Positions 13,601 to 25,636 are shown, numbered from the stretch's first letter. The stretch is 64,000 bases of DNA from Jaminaea rosea (GCF_003144245.1 NW_020289993.1:62001-126000); one strand, 5' to 3'. The notes: generated by a model not told the origin, from the sequence alone. Translations and numbers: made by a program.

Positions 13601-13789
13601 CAGCGACGTCGGCGGTCGTGGGCGAGTGGTGTGGGAGTGGCGGGAACGGTAAGGAGGTCGAGGTTTGAGGTGGGAATTTAAGATGCAAGGGGTCGTGAAG
13701 CAGCGGAGAGTCAGCGACAGCCGCAAGACGCGGAGATGCGGGTAGAGTTCACTCACGGTGTGCTAAGTTGACGCGCTCTGACGTTCGGG
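10660..13789. other. Long region without a supportable gene
   Basis: About 3.1 kb upstream of the cyclin gene. Open frames on both strands are rich in R, S, P and H and show no conserved motif. Features seen are purine-rich tracts (10670-10700, 11180-11350), a GCTA run at about 11990-12006, and GT/GCGT-rich simple sequence at about 13420-13460. It may hold the cyclin's promoter and 5' UTR exons or an untranslated transcript. Confidence 0.45.
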
Positions 13790-14150
13790 CGGAAGGCCAA
13801 TTCAGAGGCAGCAGCCGACGGGAGCGCGTTGAGCAGCAGCAGCAGCAGCGTCTGGCTGTACGGAACGGCGAATAGAGGACCAGTGAGTGGGGGGGGGGGG
13901 CCGAGCTCGCTACCACGGCAACGTCATGCGCAAGCAGAGCTCACCCGAGGTCTTGGGTCCCTGCGTGCAGCGGTGAGCACACGCCGTTGATGATGGTGGT
14001 GAGAAGATCTTGGCCGCAAGCGTCGCGTTCACGCAAGGAGATGATGACTGCGTGAGATCCGCGTGGGAGGCCCGCGTAAACGATGCGGTGGGCGCCCTTG
14101 ATAATCAGGGTCGTTGAGGGTCTCGCTGTACGGGAGACACTGGTACGCAA
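13790..14150 (-). other. Possible exon pair of an unrecognised gene
   Basis: A minus-strand frame with TLIIKGAHRIVYAGLPRGSH and DLLTTIINGVCSPLHAGTQD ends at a GTGAGC donor near 13951. After an intron containing a 12-G tract (13889-13900) it can continue in frame into QTLLLLLLNALPSAAASELA. Residue composition looks coding, but I found no upstream exon in phase and no start codon. The gene is unresolved and its function unknown. Confidence 0.25.
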
Positions 14151-15245
14151 GCAAGGAGGTAGAGCTCGCGCGTAGATTGAGGAAGATGTCGCGGAGAACA
14201 GCGTTCACGGGTGGGTCAGAGATCCGATGTAAGATCGGTAGTGAGAAGTCGACTTCGACGCAAAGAGGTCTCGCCTCGCGAGATTCGCACCTTGCCTCGC
14301 TCAATATAAACAAGGGACACGATGACCACCAGTCAGGAGCAAGGGCGGCAATGATGAGATGTGGGGACAGGGCCACAGGGGCCATGGTGGGCGGAGGAGC
14401 CGGTGTGAGGGGCCAATTGCAATATCTCCACTTCTTCCCACCGCCGCACAGCCATCGCCGACGCTAGGCGCTCGGCCCCTGGGCGGTGACGACAGAGGGG
14501 CTGTCGAATCACCTTGCGCCCACTCGTCTTCAGGGGTCTTGCCAACGTCATGAGGTCTGATCCCCATTTCGTCACGCTGAGACGATGCGGGTCCGAGCGC
14601 CCCAATGTCACGGTTGTGCTCCTCTCGCCTCGTTCCTGACGCCACAGCCCAGAGAGCGGCTACGCTCCTGGAGTGACGTGGCGAGAAGGACGCTAGCGTG
14701 GTGAGCGATGAGAACCGGCGAGATGAGATGAGGTGAGATGGTGAGGTCCGAGCGTTCCGATCTGTACATGTCATGGTGGAGGGCGCGACCATGGCCACAT
14801 GCTGACGGAAGAGGTCCGATCGCGAGGATCGACGGTATCGAGTGCTCCGATTCGATGGCAAAGGAGGCCGAAGCGACTCGATCTTGCTTGTAGCATTGTC
14901 AAGCTGCGCTAGCGAGCGGTCCGAGGAGATCAATGACTAAGAGAAGACTGGTCTGAACGCTTCGATGTCTGGACATTGAGATGAGCTTCAAATGGCGTTT
15001 CGTCTAAGTGTGGCGCCGCTAGTGTCGGCGTAGAGGTCCATTCAAAGCGCAGATCCATGGCGTGGGACAGCGGAAGAGTCTACAGAGATGTCTACTATGA
15101 CAGGCCTGGGTGCGAGGGCGTCGAGTCGATCAGCATACTGCACCCTCACCAGCTAGGTGTGGCGCACCGAGCTCACTGATGGACGATGCGATATTGGACT
15201 GTGAGCAGCATGAGTCGCGTCAGATGAAACAGTCAGCGATCGCGA
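14151..15245. other. Intergenic, repeated short motif
   Basis: No gene is supported. The heptamer ggtccga occurs at 14590, 14745, 14813 and 14919, several times followed within ten bases by a second tccga/ccccaa box. The long minus-strand frame at 14301-14933 is Ser/Arg-rich and looks like chance. Confidence 0.4.
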
Positions 15246-16417
15246 TCACCCTCTTCTCGGTGCCACAGTCAGCTCACTGTCCTCGGCATGGTCCCCATCC
15301 GCGGCTTTGAGATCGAACTCAACCATGGCCGAGTTGACGATCAGCGTCGATCCGCCTTCCCCATTCCCCTCAGTGGCAGGCCATTGCTGCTCGTGCACCC
15401 CCCTTGCCTCGTGGATGTGACCGCAAGCCCACAAGGCAGGTCTGAGATGCCCCTCGTGAGCGAGACGCGCCAGCTCTTCGCAGCCTACGGAGACGCCGTT
15501 GTGGATCTTGTCCAGGCCGCCGAGTGCGTGTGGCGGGCCGTGCGTGAGGAAGATGTCAATGTCGCTGGGTATGGACGAGTAAGTGGCTGCGGCGTGCGGC
15601 GAAAGGGTCAGCAACGCTTTTGCGCGAGAGGGTTGGAGCGGCCGGCAATGTCACATCGCAACGTACACTTTGCTTCTTCACCTCGCTCGTAGTTCCAAGC
15701 CCTGTGAACCGTGATGTGCTTCAAGGTCAGAGAAGTCACTTTGGCTCATCCGCCACCGTCTCGCAGTTGCTCACCAATGCCCAAACACGGGCGTGGCGGG
15801 GCTTCCCCAACACTTCCACATCGTTCCCTTCACCTCGATCTCCACGCCTTCATTCTCCAGGTAGTGCAGCGTCCCTCTGCCATGCTCTTTCTTTCCCCTC
15901 ACGTAGCGTAACGCAGCCGTCGTGTCTGAGCGAGGGTAGCCGTACTTGGCGTGAATCTTGACGCCACGGCGATCGTAGAAGCCTGTGCTGTTGTCGAGGG
16001 CGAAGTCGTGGTTGCCTGCTATGATGACCTTGTGTGGGTGCGGAAGAGAGCTGCGTGTGTAGGTCAGGAAAGGGGTTGGAGCAGGAGGTGAGCTAGCTGG
16101 AGTGGGATCGTATCACGGACAGCCGTGTCAGCCGTGGCGTACGCACACCAGCCAGTCGATCTGCTTGCGGACTTCGGCGTCGCTTCCGAGCTTAGTGAGG
16201 TCGCCACTGTGTAGCAGTACATCCTGTGAAAGACGTAAGCATTGTTCAGCTCTGCTCCGTTCCCCGAGCACAACAAGACCAGCCTTACACCATCTGGAAC
16301 ATCGTTCATCTCCTCGGAGTGAGTGTCTGAGATGACCACGAAGCGCACATGGCTTGCGCTCGTCCTCGAGGGCGGGCTTGCAGCATCATAGCTGTCCCAG
16401 TACCTCGTCTCGACCAT
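15246..16417 (-). CDS. Calcineurin-like metallophosphoesterase
   Basis: Binuclear-metal phosphoesterase of the MPPED1/2 (239AB-like) type; physiological substrate unknown. Exons carry the metallophos motifs in order: VRFVVISDTHSEEMNDVPDG, DVLLHSGDLTKLGSDAEV, HPHKVIIAGNHDFALDNS, then a cap region (KKEHGRGTLHYLENEGVEIE, WKCWGSPATPVFGHW), DIFLTHGPPHALGG and ALWACGHIHEARG. All metal ligands expected (D-x-H, GD, GNHD, THG, GHxH) are visible. Start is at MVETRYWDSYD. Cytosolic, as no signal peptide is seen. It is divergent from FBPase, with 396 bp between start codons. Confidence 0.9.
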
Positions 16418-16813
16418 GCTTGCCAGAACTTCGGATGCTTGCTACCTCTCCTCGTGATATGTGTTGCTTCCTGCTCTCCCGCTCAACTCGAGGTGGAGTT
16501 GTGACATTTCAAATCTGACGACGTCGTCTCGTGCACGAGCCATCATCTCTCATGCCACGTGAAGACAGGTGCAGATGCCTTGCCCCCACGCCCCCGCACC
16601 CTGCCCCGGCCCTCCCCGACCTTGGCTGCGTCGGTCCTGGATAAGGCCGACTTTGCCGATGGTAGAGCCGGTGGAGAGGCACACACCTCGAGACAGGCGA
16701 ATACCAAGCGCCCGTGAAGGCGTCGTTGCGTTGCCGGCCGCACACAACGCAATTTCTCTCCTTAACAACCATCCCATCCCATCGAGCTTCTCACACACTC
16801 AAGCATAGCAACC
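16418..16813. promoter_or_regulatory. Bidirectional promoter region
   Basis: The interval between the divergent starts of the metallophosphoesterase (-) and FBPase (+). FBPase genes are usually glucose-repressed in fungi; C-rich boxes such as ccccacgcccccgcaccc (near 16585) could be zinc-finger repressor or Adr-type sites, but this is only inference. Confidence 0.4.
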
Positions 16814-18229
16814 ATGGGCGCAGACGAATACCAGCCTCCAGCGACGGACATCATCACCCTCACTCGCCATGTCTTGCAGGAGGGCTTTCAACGCCAGAAG
16901 AAGGGCGCTGCGTCAGGTGACTTGACCATCCTGCTGTCGTCGCTGCAGACTACCTGGTGAGCGAGATCGAGGCCAGGGACCAAGGAGGTCGCGAAGAAGA
17001 GCAGGCTCACACCTTCTTCCCCCTCGGCCCCGCGCAGCAAATTCATCGAGTCCAATGTGCGAAAGGCCAGCCTGATCAACCTGTGAGCAGACCGGAAGCT
17101 GCATATATGCACCCACGAAGCTTCGTACAGCTGACTCCCCTCCCTTGACCCGCTCTGTCCCTCATCAATGCGCTCTCAGCATCGGCGCAGCTGGCAACCA
17201 GAACGTGCAGGGCGAAGACCAAAAGAAGCTCGATGTCCTCTCCAACGAGATCATGATCAACGCCCTCAAGGCGTCAGGCAAAGTCGCTGTCCTTGTATCA
17301 GAGGAGGACGATGAAGCCATCATTGTTGGGGAGCGCCAGCCTGGCACCACATTCGAGACGGAGAAGTGAGTGCCGCGCCTACCCTTGCCCGGTGTCCTTG
17401 CTTCATCAGGGACCTCCTCGCTGACCTGCCTTTTCCCCCTTCCCCCTTCCCCTCTCTTCTCTCGCCGCGCAGGGGTAAATACTGCGTCGTCTTCGACCCC
17501 CTGGACGGCTCTTCGAACATCGACGCTGGTGTGAACATCGGCACCATCTTCGGCATTTACACCGTCCGTGATGGCTCCAAGGGCGAGGTGGCCGACGTGC
17601 TTCGCCCGGGCAGCGAGATGGTTGCTGCAGGTTACTGCATGTACGGTTCGAGCGCCAATCTGGTGCTCACGACGGGCAATGGCGTCAATGGGTACACGCT
17701 TGACAACGCCATCGGCGAATTCATCCTTACCCACCCGAACATCACGCTCCCCAACCGCGGCAAGATCTACTCGATCAACGAGGGAAACAGCGCCTACTAC
17801 CACGAGCCTGTGCTCAAGTACCTCGAGAGCATCAAGTACCCAGCGGAAGGGAGCGGCAAGAAGCCTTACTCGGCGCGATACATCGGTGAGTGGCCGAGCC
17901 TTTCAGCACACGCCTGACCAGACATTGACCCCCTCTACTTCTCACGCTTTGCTCGCTCTCGCTCAGGCTCAATGGTGGCAGACGTTCACCGCACTCTCCT
18001 CTACGGCGGTATCTTCGGGTACCCTGACGACAAGAAGAGCAAGAAGGGAAAGCTTCGTCTCCTCTACGAGGCCTTCCCCATGGCCTTCCTGACCGAGCAG
18101 GCCGGTGGTGTTGCCACAACGGGCAAGGGGAGGATTCTGGATGTTCAGCCTGAGAGCATTCATGAGCGATGCCCAGTCTTCTTGGGATCGAAGGACGATG
18201 TCAATGATCTGCTGAAGTTCTACCAATGA
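16814..18229 (+). CDS. FBP1: Fructose-1,6-bisphosphatase
   Basis: Gluconeogenic enzyme that hydrolyses fructose 1,6-bisphosphate to fructose 6-phosphate in the cytosol. Five exons: [55 protein letters not shown] with [13 protein letters not shown] (metal-binding acidic patch); the large exon with the family signature [20 protein letters not shown], then [16 protein letters not shown] and INEGNSAYY; and a last exon [39 protein letters not shown] ending LLKFYQ. Substrate and metal residues ([11 protein letters not shown], KxKLRLLYE) are intact. The yeast-type RRxS protein-kinase-A site near the N-terminus is not seen, so catabolite inactivation may differ. About 350 aa, normal for the family. 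Confidence 0.97.
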
Positions 18230-18780
18230 GTTGGCGTTGGGTTGACAGGGCAGGAAGAGGGTTGGGTAGGGTAGGGGCTTAGGAAGAGATGAGTATGTCA
18301 CGCTCTGCTTTGCTTGCAATGCTCATGCCACTCGACAACGAACCACGACTCCGCGAACTTTCCACCGTCGCAGCTCAGCGTCTTTTAGCTTTGGTGTTGG
18401 TGATCTTCTCGCCTACGTCGAGCGGCCCCCTGTCTCGCTGCGAGGAGGCCCGTGAGCCGCCCCCGCTCCCATCTCACGCTCAGGCAGCGGCGGGGCGTAG
18501 TCGTGCACCCGATTGAAGGCCGCCCTTCCGCCGCTTCCGCTGCGTTCAATTTCTCTGGCAAAGTGCCTGGCACACGAGTGTGCGAGGAAAGCAACACCAC
18601 CTCAATTCAGTCGAGTCCACTCGCCTCGGCTCGCCTCTCCTCTCCGTCCCAATCGTTACTTTGCTCACCTTACCCCGCGATTGGACCGGACCTGTCATGG
18701 CTTCGTCCCCTCCTCTCCCTTCTTGCTTCTCTTCCTCACGCTCCTCCCTCTGAGCGCTCTCCGCTCCCCCTTCCTCCAGC
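18230..18780. other. Intergenic between two plus-strand genes
   Basis: Contains the FBPase 3' UTR and the K+/H+ antiporter promoter. The last 150 bp before the antiporter start are pyrimidine-rich (CT tracts), a common core-promoter feature in basidiomycetes. No gene is seen. Confidence 0.5.
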
Positions 18781-21700
18781 ATGGAGTCGACCAACTCCAC
18801 CGAATGGGCCAACGTCCCCTTCTCCGACTCACCGTACGGCTACATCTCCAACGTCAACCCTCTCCTCTACTCACCAACAAATGCCCGCTTCGAAGAGAAT
18901 GGTTTCGCTCTCTTCCTCCTCCAAGCAGTCGTCATCCTCGTCTTCTGCAATGTATTCGGATACGCCTTCCAACGCTTGCTCGGTCAACCACGAGTCGTGG
19001 GCGACTTGCTTGCCGGAGTGGTGATAGGTCCCACCGCGCTGGGAAATGTACCTCTCTTCACTAGCACGGTCTTCCCTTCCGTACAGCGACCCGAGCTGAA
19101 TCTTGTCGCTCAGATCGGGCTAGTCGTCTTCCTCTTCCTCGTTGGCCTCGAGACGGATACGGACCTGATGCTCGCACACTGGCATAGCGTGCTGCTGATC
19201 ACTGTGCCTCCCTTTGCCCTCACTTTCGGCGTCTCGGTGGGGATTGCTCACCTCTTCTGGCAAGAGCTCACCGATGGTACCCAACCCTTCACTACCTTCT
19301 TCGTCTTTGTGGGCACCGTCATGGCTGTCACGAGCTTGAGCGTGCTGAGTCGCATCCTATCCGAGATGGGGCTGTTAAGCACTAAGATGGGGGCGATGAG
19401 TATTGCAGCAGGGGCGGGGAATGATACGCTAGGTGAGGCGCGCACGAGAAGAGCACGAGGCGTATTCTGGTTCACGCTGACAGGCCATACTGGGCTCCTC
19501 TTCGCGGCGATGGCACCAGGTTACTGCCTCCTGGCAATCGCATCCGCTCTGGCTGGAGGCGGTCAACAGATCTACGCCCTCTACCAACTCCTGGCCTTCA
19601 CTGCCTGGCTACTCATTCTCGTCTTCCTCTGGCGTCCCCTCCTGTTCCGCTGGCTCAAGGCTGCGGGAGTCAATAACATGGAGGCAAACAGTCACGACCA
19701 TGTCCCTCGCTTGCTCATCGTTGCCGGAGTGCTCGGAGGACTCATCAGTAGCTGCGTCAGCGATATGGTCGGGCTACACACGCTCGTGGGGGCCTTCTTC
19801 TACGGTGTCGCTATTCCCCATGGACGATACGCTGTGGCCATCACAGAGGCCGTCGAGACGCCCGTCACGTTGCTACTGCTACCACTCTACTTTGGTACTG
19901 TCGGACTCAAGATCGATTTCAAGACGTCAGTCGGGTGCCGATACCGCAACTATGCTTTTCCATCCTCTTAAGCTGACCTCTTTCGCACCCCGTTACTTCA
20001 CAGCCTCAACACAGGCCTAGTCTGGGGTCTCATCATCCTCCTCATCTTCGTCATCTTCCTCACCAAAGGCTCCTCTACGACAATCTGCGCCCGTCTCTCT
20101 GGCCTGTCCTGGCGCCAAGCCATGTGTGTAGGCGCGCTGATGCAGTCAAAGGGTGTTATCGAAGTCGTCATTGGCGCCATCGCACTCGAAGCGGGTGTCA
20201 TCGATGTGCAGGTCTTCTCCGCCTTGTTCCTTGTCTTCTTGGCCACCACGAGCTTGGTGAGACCGTTGGCTAGGATAATCTACCTTGGGCACGCCGAGAA
20301 GGGGTTGCAGAATGGTGCGGAGAAGGGCGGAAGAGAAGGGATGGAGGAGGAAGAGGAGGACAACGAGAAGGCTACACGCCACACTGCCTCAGACTTGGAT
20401 CACACCATCGCAGCAGGCGACGAGGGAGGTCAGAAAGGCCCTACTCACGTCCACCGCTTTCCCATTACGGCAGCAGTAGCATCGGTCAATCCAAGCGTCG
20501 AGTCTCTTATGACGCTCATCAACGCCATCTCCTCCTCGTCCATTGCCTCACCAACGACGCCTCGGGGCCTCTCCCTGGACATCATCCGCGCCATCCCCAC
20601 CGAGTTCAACTTCACCGAAGTCATCCGTGCTGTCTTCCCACCAGCACACCCAACCGCTCCGCACAGGAACCCGCACGACGCCCTGCTCGATGCGCTGCGC
20701 GCTCAAGCTCAGCTGTGCAACGTACCCAACTCCTCTGGGCGCGACGCCGCTGAGGAAGGGGAGAGGGATGACGGCTTCCTCGCTGTAGAAGCCTCGCGCG
20801 TCCTACCGGAGGTACTGGCTGCGCATCGGAGGGCCCAGCTGAGGACGGCGTGTAAGAGGGCTGAGGGGATCGTCCTTTGCCCTTGGGAGGGAAATGGCGC
20901 CGTAGCTGTGGGAGGTAGTACAGGTTCTGGTGGTGGGAGCGGCAGCGGTGATCGTAGCGGAGGGGTCCTGCCTCATCAGGAAAGTACGGGATGGCTGCGC
21001 GGATTGGCAGCGAGCGCGTTCGGGAGCAAGCCAGCTGCTGAAAGCGAGGAGGAAGATGCCTGGTCAAGCAGTGGAGCCCTCAGCTCCCGTCTCTTTGCCG
21101 AGCGCAGCATCACTGCGGGAGTTCTGGTGGATGCTGGAGTACTCGGCTGCAGCAGTAGCTCGGCCCCTCATCGTCGCGGTGCGTCCACGGAAGACGATCC
21201 GACCGATATAGCGCTTGCGCTTGCCTCACAGGTTGAGCAGCGCCTGCGCACCCGCAACCGACAACGAGGTCGTCGCCCTCGCCTGATTGTCCCCTTCTTC
21301 GGCGGAGCAGACGATCGTGCTGCCGTAGATTTCGCCAAACATGCGGCAGGCCCACAGGGAGGGGACGTAGATGTCATTGTTGTCCTCGTTGACCCGGAGC
21401 TTTCCACCTCCAGTGACGCGGAGCAGCAGGATGAGGAGTCACCAGCCTCGGCATCAGCACCAGCACAAGCGCACCTCGCCCCACTCTCTGCATCAGCACG
21501 CAGACAAGCCAGCTCTGGCTCCATCACCGCGGCACTGGAGGCCGTGGCCTTGGCGGATACCTCGGCGGACATGACTGTTGATATCAGGGCGGCGGACCAG
21601 GCTGAGCAGAGGCAGAGGGATGCGAGGTTCCTCTTTGGGCCTATTGCAGAGGAAGGGGGCGAGGTGGCAGCAGCAGCGCCGGCTGACCCTACGTTGAGGA

Positions 21701-22134
21701 TCTCCTTCGCTGTTAGCGAAGAGGCCAAGCGGAGCGCGACAAATGCAGCCGCGTCAGCGGGCGTGGTGGCCGAGGTGGGCTCTGAGCGCCTCCTCTACGC
21801 CACTCTGCCCTCCGGCACACCCTCACTAGGCGTGATCAGCACTTCCCTCCTCCTGGCCAGCTCAGCCTCCGACCTAGTCCTCGTCGGGAGAGGCAAGCAC
21901 GCCTCGCGTCCTGCGAGCTTCAGGCGGGACGTGGTAGTCGAGGCGGCTCGCCGACTGGCAAAGGACATCGGTAATGAAGACGGGTCCGCCGTGGCGATCA
22001 CTGCTGCAGCGAGGGGGATGGGCAGGACCCTCGGGGCGGCTGCGGAGGGTGTACTCCTTACGAGGAGGGGCATGAGAGGGATGGGAACGACTTTGATCGT
22101 TGTGCAGGCAGCGGAGGGCAGGACGACCACTTGA
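18781..22134 (+). CDS. Cation/proton antiporter, KHA1-like (CPA2)
   Basis: Monovalent cation/H+ antiporter of the CPA2 family, probably K+/H+ exchange across an endomembrane (Golgi-like) as for yeast Kha1. Exons 18781-19432, 19520-19925 and 20004-22134 give 1062 aa. The N-terminal half is a Na_H_Exchanger domain with about 12 helices: LLGQPRVVGDLLAGVVIGPT, IGLVVFLFLVGLETD, AMSIAAGAGNDTLG joined by splicing to YCLLAIASALAGG (the ND pair is the ion site), GLHTLVGAFFYGVAIP, and in exon 3 AMCVGALMQSKGVIEVVIGA. The C-terminal 500 residues are a soluble, Ala/Ser/Glu-rich regulatory region with conserved-looking islands such as RPRLIVPFFGGADDRAAVDF and SASDLVLVGRGKHA, resembling the nucleotide-binding-like tails of plant CHX and fungal Kha1 proteins. 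Confidence 0.92.
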
Positions 22135-22326
22135 TGACACGCGACGACACCTCACGATATGCTCGATTTGAGCCACTGTATCACGTCCACGCATAGCTAA
22201 TATCATCCCACAAGCACTGAGATAACGATACGGAATCATCGGATTTTGAAAGAGACAGAGACGTCTAGAGAGAAGACAGAGTAGCGATCGTGCAACGCAT
22301 CCTCGCACACCACGGTCCGCGTGCAC
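22135..22326. other. Convergent 3' ends
   Basis: A 192-bp spacer between the stop codons of the antiporter (+) and eEF3 (-), so it must carry both terminators or the transcripts must overlap. Confidence 0.6.
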
Positions 22327-25300
22327 TTAGAGGTCAAGGTCGTCATCGTCGTCGCCCTTGCCGGCCTTCTTTTTTGCCATCCTCGCCTTACGCTCCTCAC
22401 GCTTGTTGAGCTTCTTCTCCTTCTTGACCTCCTCGATCTTGTTGCCCATGGCGTCGAGCTTGACCTCATCGTCGTCCTTCTCTTTGAGGCGCTCACCGGA
22501 GCCCTGGCCCTCGACCCAGTTGTGGCCCGAGGCGTGGAGACGACCGCCCTCCATGCGCCAGATCTCCGAGCAGACGTTCTCCGAGAACTCCTGCGAATGG
22601 GTGATGATGGCCACACCGCCCTCGTAGGTCTTGAGGGCGGCGATGAGGGCAGCGAGGGACTCACGGTCCAAGAAGTTGGTGGGCTCGTCCAAGATGATGA
22701 TGTGCGGGCGACGCCATGTGGCCGCGGCGAGGACGACCTTGACCTTCTGACCACCAGAGAGACCGCGCATGGTGTTGTGCGAGGTGAACTCGGCCTCGAG
22801 ACCGAAGTCGTTGAAGTGCTTCTCGATCTCCTTGCGGACGAGGGGGCGGTTCATACCGAGACGCTGGGCCTCACGAGAGTCGAGGGCGAGGACCTTCTTC
22901 TCGAAACCACGCTTAATGAGCTCGTCACGCGACAGCCAGATGTTGTCTGCCGACGAGTAGTTCTTGAAGCTGACCTCGTACTGGAACGAGTTCTTGAGCT
23001 TCTTGCGGCCCACGAGCTCGTCGATGATGCGCTTGACGCCGGACTCGTCGACAAAGATGGAGCCGTTCTTCATGGCCTCCTTCTCGGCCTCGGAGAGCTC
23101 ACGCGAGGACTTGAGGTGCTCCTCGAGGTCCTCTCCGGTCTGGTAACGCCAGAGCATGTAGTCGAGGGGAGTCTTGTCCAGGTGCTGGTCGATGTGGTGG
23201 AAGGCGTGCTGGGCGACGTAACCAATGACCAAGTTGGGGTGCTTCCACACCTCACCGGAGTTGGGCTCCGTGTCACCGACGACGAGCTTGATGAGCGTCG
23301 ACTTGCCGGCACCGTTGGGACCGAGGACAGCCACACGCGAAGAGAGCGAGAGCTGCATAGTGACACCGTTGAGCTGGGGAGCGGGCGAGCCAGGGTATTG
23401 GAAGTGGACGTCACGCATCTTGGCGAGCGACTTCTCCTTGGTCTTGACACCGTCGAGGAGAGGCGGGTCGGGGAGCTTGAACGAGTAGTCCTCGCCCGTG
23501 TTGAGCTCGGCGTAAGCCTTGGCCTCGGGGACACGCTTGACGAAAGCGTCGAGGTTGCCGGGATAACGTTTGATCTTGAAGCGGTTGAGGTGGAGAATGT
23601 CCGTGCAGACGTTGTTGAGGAAGTTGGAATCGTGCGAGACGATGATCGACGTGGTGTTGGTCTGCGTCTGGAGGTAGTTGGTGATCCAGGCGACGTTGAC
23701 GACGTCCAAGTGGTTGGTAGGCTCGTCGAGGAGGAGAATGTCGGCCTTGTAGAGGACGGCACGGGCCAGGGCGAGCTTCATCTTCCAACCACCAGAGAGG
23801 GCGGCAATGGGACCAGCCTGCTTGACCTCGTCGAAGCCCATCTCAGCGAGCGTCTTGGAGGCCTCGGCCTTCTCGGTGTTGAGGCGCTTGTCAGCGACGA
23901 TGAAGTCGAGGATAGAGATGTCACCCTCGGATCCGTCGAGGTCGTGCTCGACGTACCAAGTCTTGACCTCCTCGGGAGACGGGAAGCCCTCGACCTGACC
24001 GTTTTGAATAGCACGCATGAGAGTCGACTTGCCTGAACCGTTGCGGCCACAGAGACCGTAGCGGTGACCACGCTTGAGGCGGAGGGTGGCGGTGTTGAGG
24101 AGAATCTTGGCACCGTAAGCGAGCGAGAACTGACAGTTGCACAGGTCCTCTCCCTCCTCCTCGTCCTCGAAGACCTCAGCCTCCTCACCAGTCGAGCGAG
24201 CAAGGGCGGCGAGGAGAGCGCGAGTGACCTTGTTGGCCTTCTCGGCGTCGGCACCACGGAGCAGAGTGATGAAGGGGATGAGGGTCGAGTCCCATTCGGT
24301 AGCCTCGAAGTTACGGGCGTTGGCCAAGTTGGTCGAGAGCTGGCCGATGTAGTCGATGAGGGCAGTGGGGCCAGTGAGCTTCTGAGCGGCAATCTCCTTT
24401 TGGACGAGCTCGGTAGTCTGCTTGAGGTCAACGTCCTCGAGAGGCTTGACATTGGAGCCGTCACCCTCGACCTGACCGACGGAGCGGAGCGTGGCAATGG
24501 CACGCTGAACGACACCGCGAGCCTCGGGGTCAGCCATGGCCGACTCCATCTTGAGGAGACCGGGGAGGAGCTTGGGCAGGAAGGGGCGGACGGTACGCTC
24601 GTTGTCGACGAGCTTGGTCATGTTGTCGGCAATGACGGCGACCTTGCGCTTGGTGGCGGTGGGGCGCTCGTTGATACCACGGATGAGGAGGGGAGCAATG
24701 AGGGCGAGGGTGGGCGAGTCGACCTCCTGGACGAAGGTGGTGGCAGCAAGGAGCTGGATCGTCTTGGGCACCTCCTCGACGGGGTGAATGAGCGACTGGA
24801 TGAGAGCAGGGATGAACTTCTCAATGTCCTTGTTGGAGACGAGCTGGCAGAGCTTGGTGAGAGCAGCGCGCGACGCCTTCTGGACATCCGTCTTGGTGTC
24901 CCAAATGACCTCAGACATCGTGGGGATGATCTCGGGCATCAGAGCAGCCATGCGGTCGGGTGCAGAGGTGACGAGAGTCTCGAGGAGGTGGACACAGCCA
25001 GTCTTGACCTGCCACTTGCCGGCGGTGCGAGCCTGCTCGAGGATGACCTTGAGGACCTGGGGCACGATCCATCCGCTCATCGACTTGCAGAAGGCAGTGA
25101 GGGCGTCACGGGCGGCAGTCTGGACGGCCTTCTCCTTGTCGCCCATTGCCTCGACGACGGCGTTGAAGACGCGGCCGATCATGTAAGGCTCGAGGTCGTG
25201 GCCAACGCCCTGGTCGCAGAGCTTGCGAATGAGAGTGCATGCTCCCTCGCGAGCAGCTACGTTCTTCTTCTCGCCGAGACCCTTGATGATGACCTCCTCC

Positions 25301-25636
25301 AGGTCGCAGTCACCAAATGCACCGGGACCGTCGACCTTGACGAGGTTGACGAGCTCCTGAGCAGCCTGCTGGTCGCCTGACTCGAGGAGCCTGGCACCCT
25401 CGATCTTGACGGCACGCTTCTCCTGAGCTGTGTTCTGCGACGCAGCAGCCTGAGCACCGGCCGAGTTCTTGAGGCCAGCAGCGTCGGCGGGGACGGCGGC
25501 GGGAACGCCAACATCAGCAGCCTTGGGCGGCACTGCGAGCGGGGTGCGAGGATAGAAGCGAAGGGGTGGCGAGACAGTGGCGGTGAGTATATGCTGCGCA
25601 GCTTCGTCCCCTACCGCTCGCCACTCAAGACTCACT
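22327..25636 (-). CDS. TEF3: Translation elongation factor 3 (eEF3)
   Basis: Fungal-specific ribosome-bound ABC ATPase that releases deacylated tRNA from the E site. The start codon is split: A at 25636, intron 25533-25635 (GTGAGT...GCAG), then TG at 25532-25531, giving MPPKAADVGVPAAVP. The product is 1068 aa, close to yeast eEF3. Domains: N-terminal HEAT repeats (to about 330), a four-helix region, ABC1 with Walker A GRNGSGKST, signature LSGGWKMK and Walker B ILLLDEPTNHLD; ABC2 with GPNGAGKST, an inserted chromodomain-like segment, LSGGQKVK and IIILDEPTNFLD; then a basic C-terminal tail (KKEKKLNKREERKARMAKKK) ending in acidic DDDDLDL. Strong codon bias makes long antisense frames. No upstream ATG lies in the visible 5' region before the split start. 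Confidence 0.97.

Noticed and set aside
14301-14933. Minus-strand 210-codon frame
   Set aside because: Ser/Arg/Pro-rich, no domain, overlaps the repeated ggtccga region; likely chance in GC-rich DNA.
22321-24036. Plus-strand open frame of 571 codons opposite eEF3
   Set aside because: Exact antisense of the eEF3 ABC domains; L/V/E/G-rich composition results from biased eEF3 codons. No motif of its own.
24064-25380. Plus-strand open frame of 438 codons opposite eEF3
   Set aside because: Antisense shadow of the HEAT-repeat region of eEF3, for the same reason.
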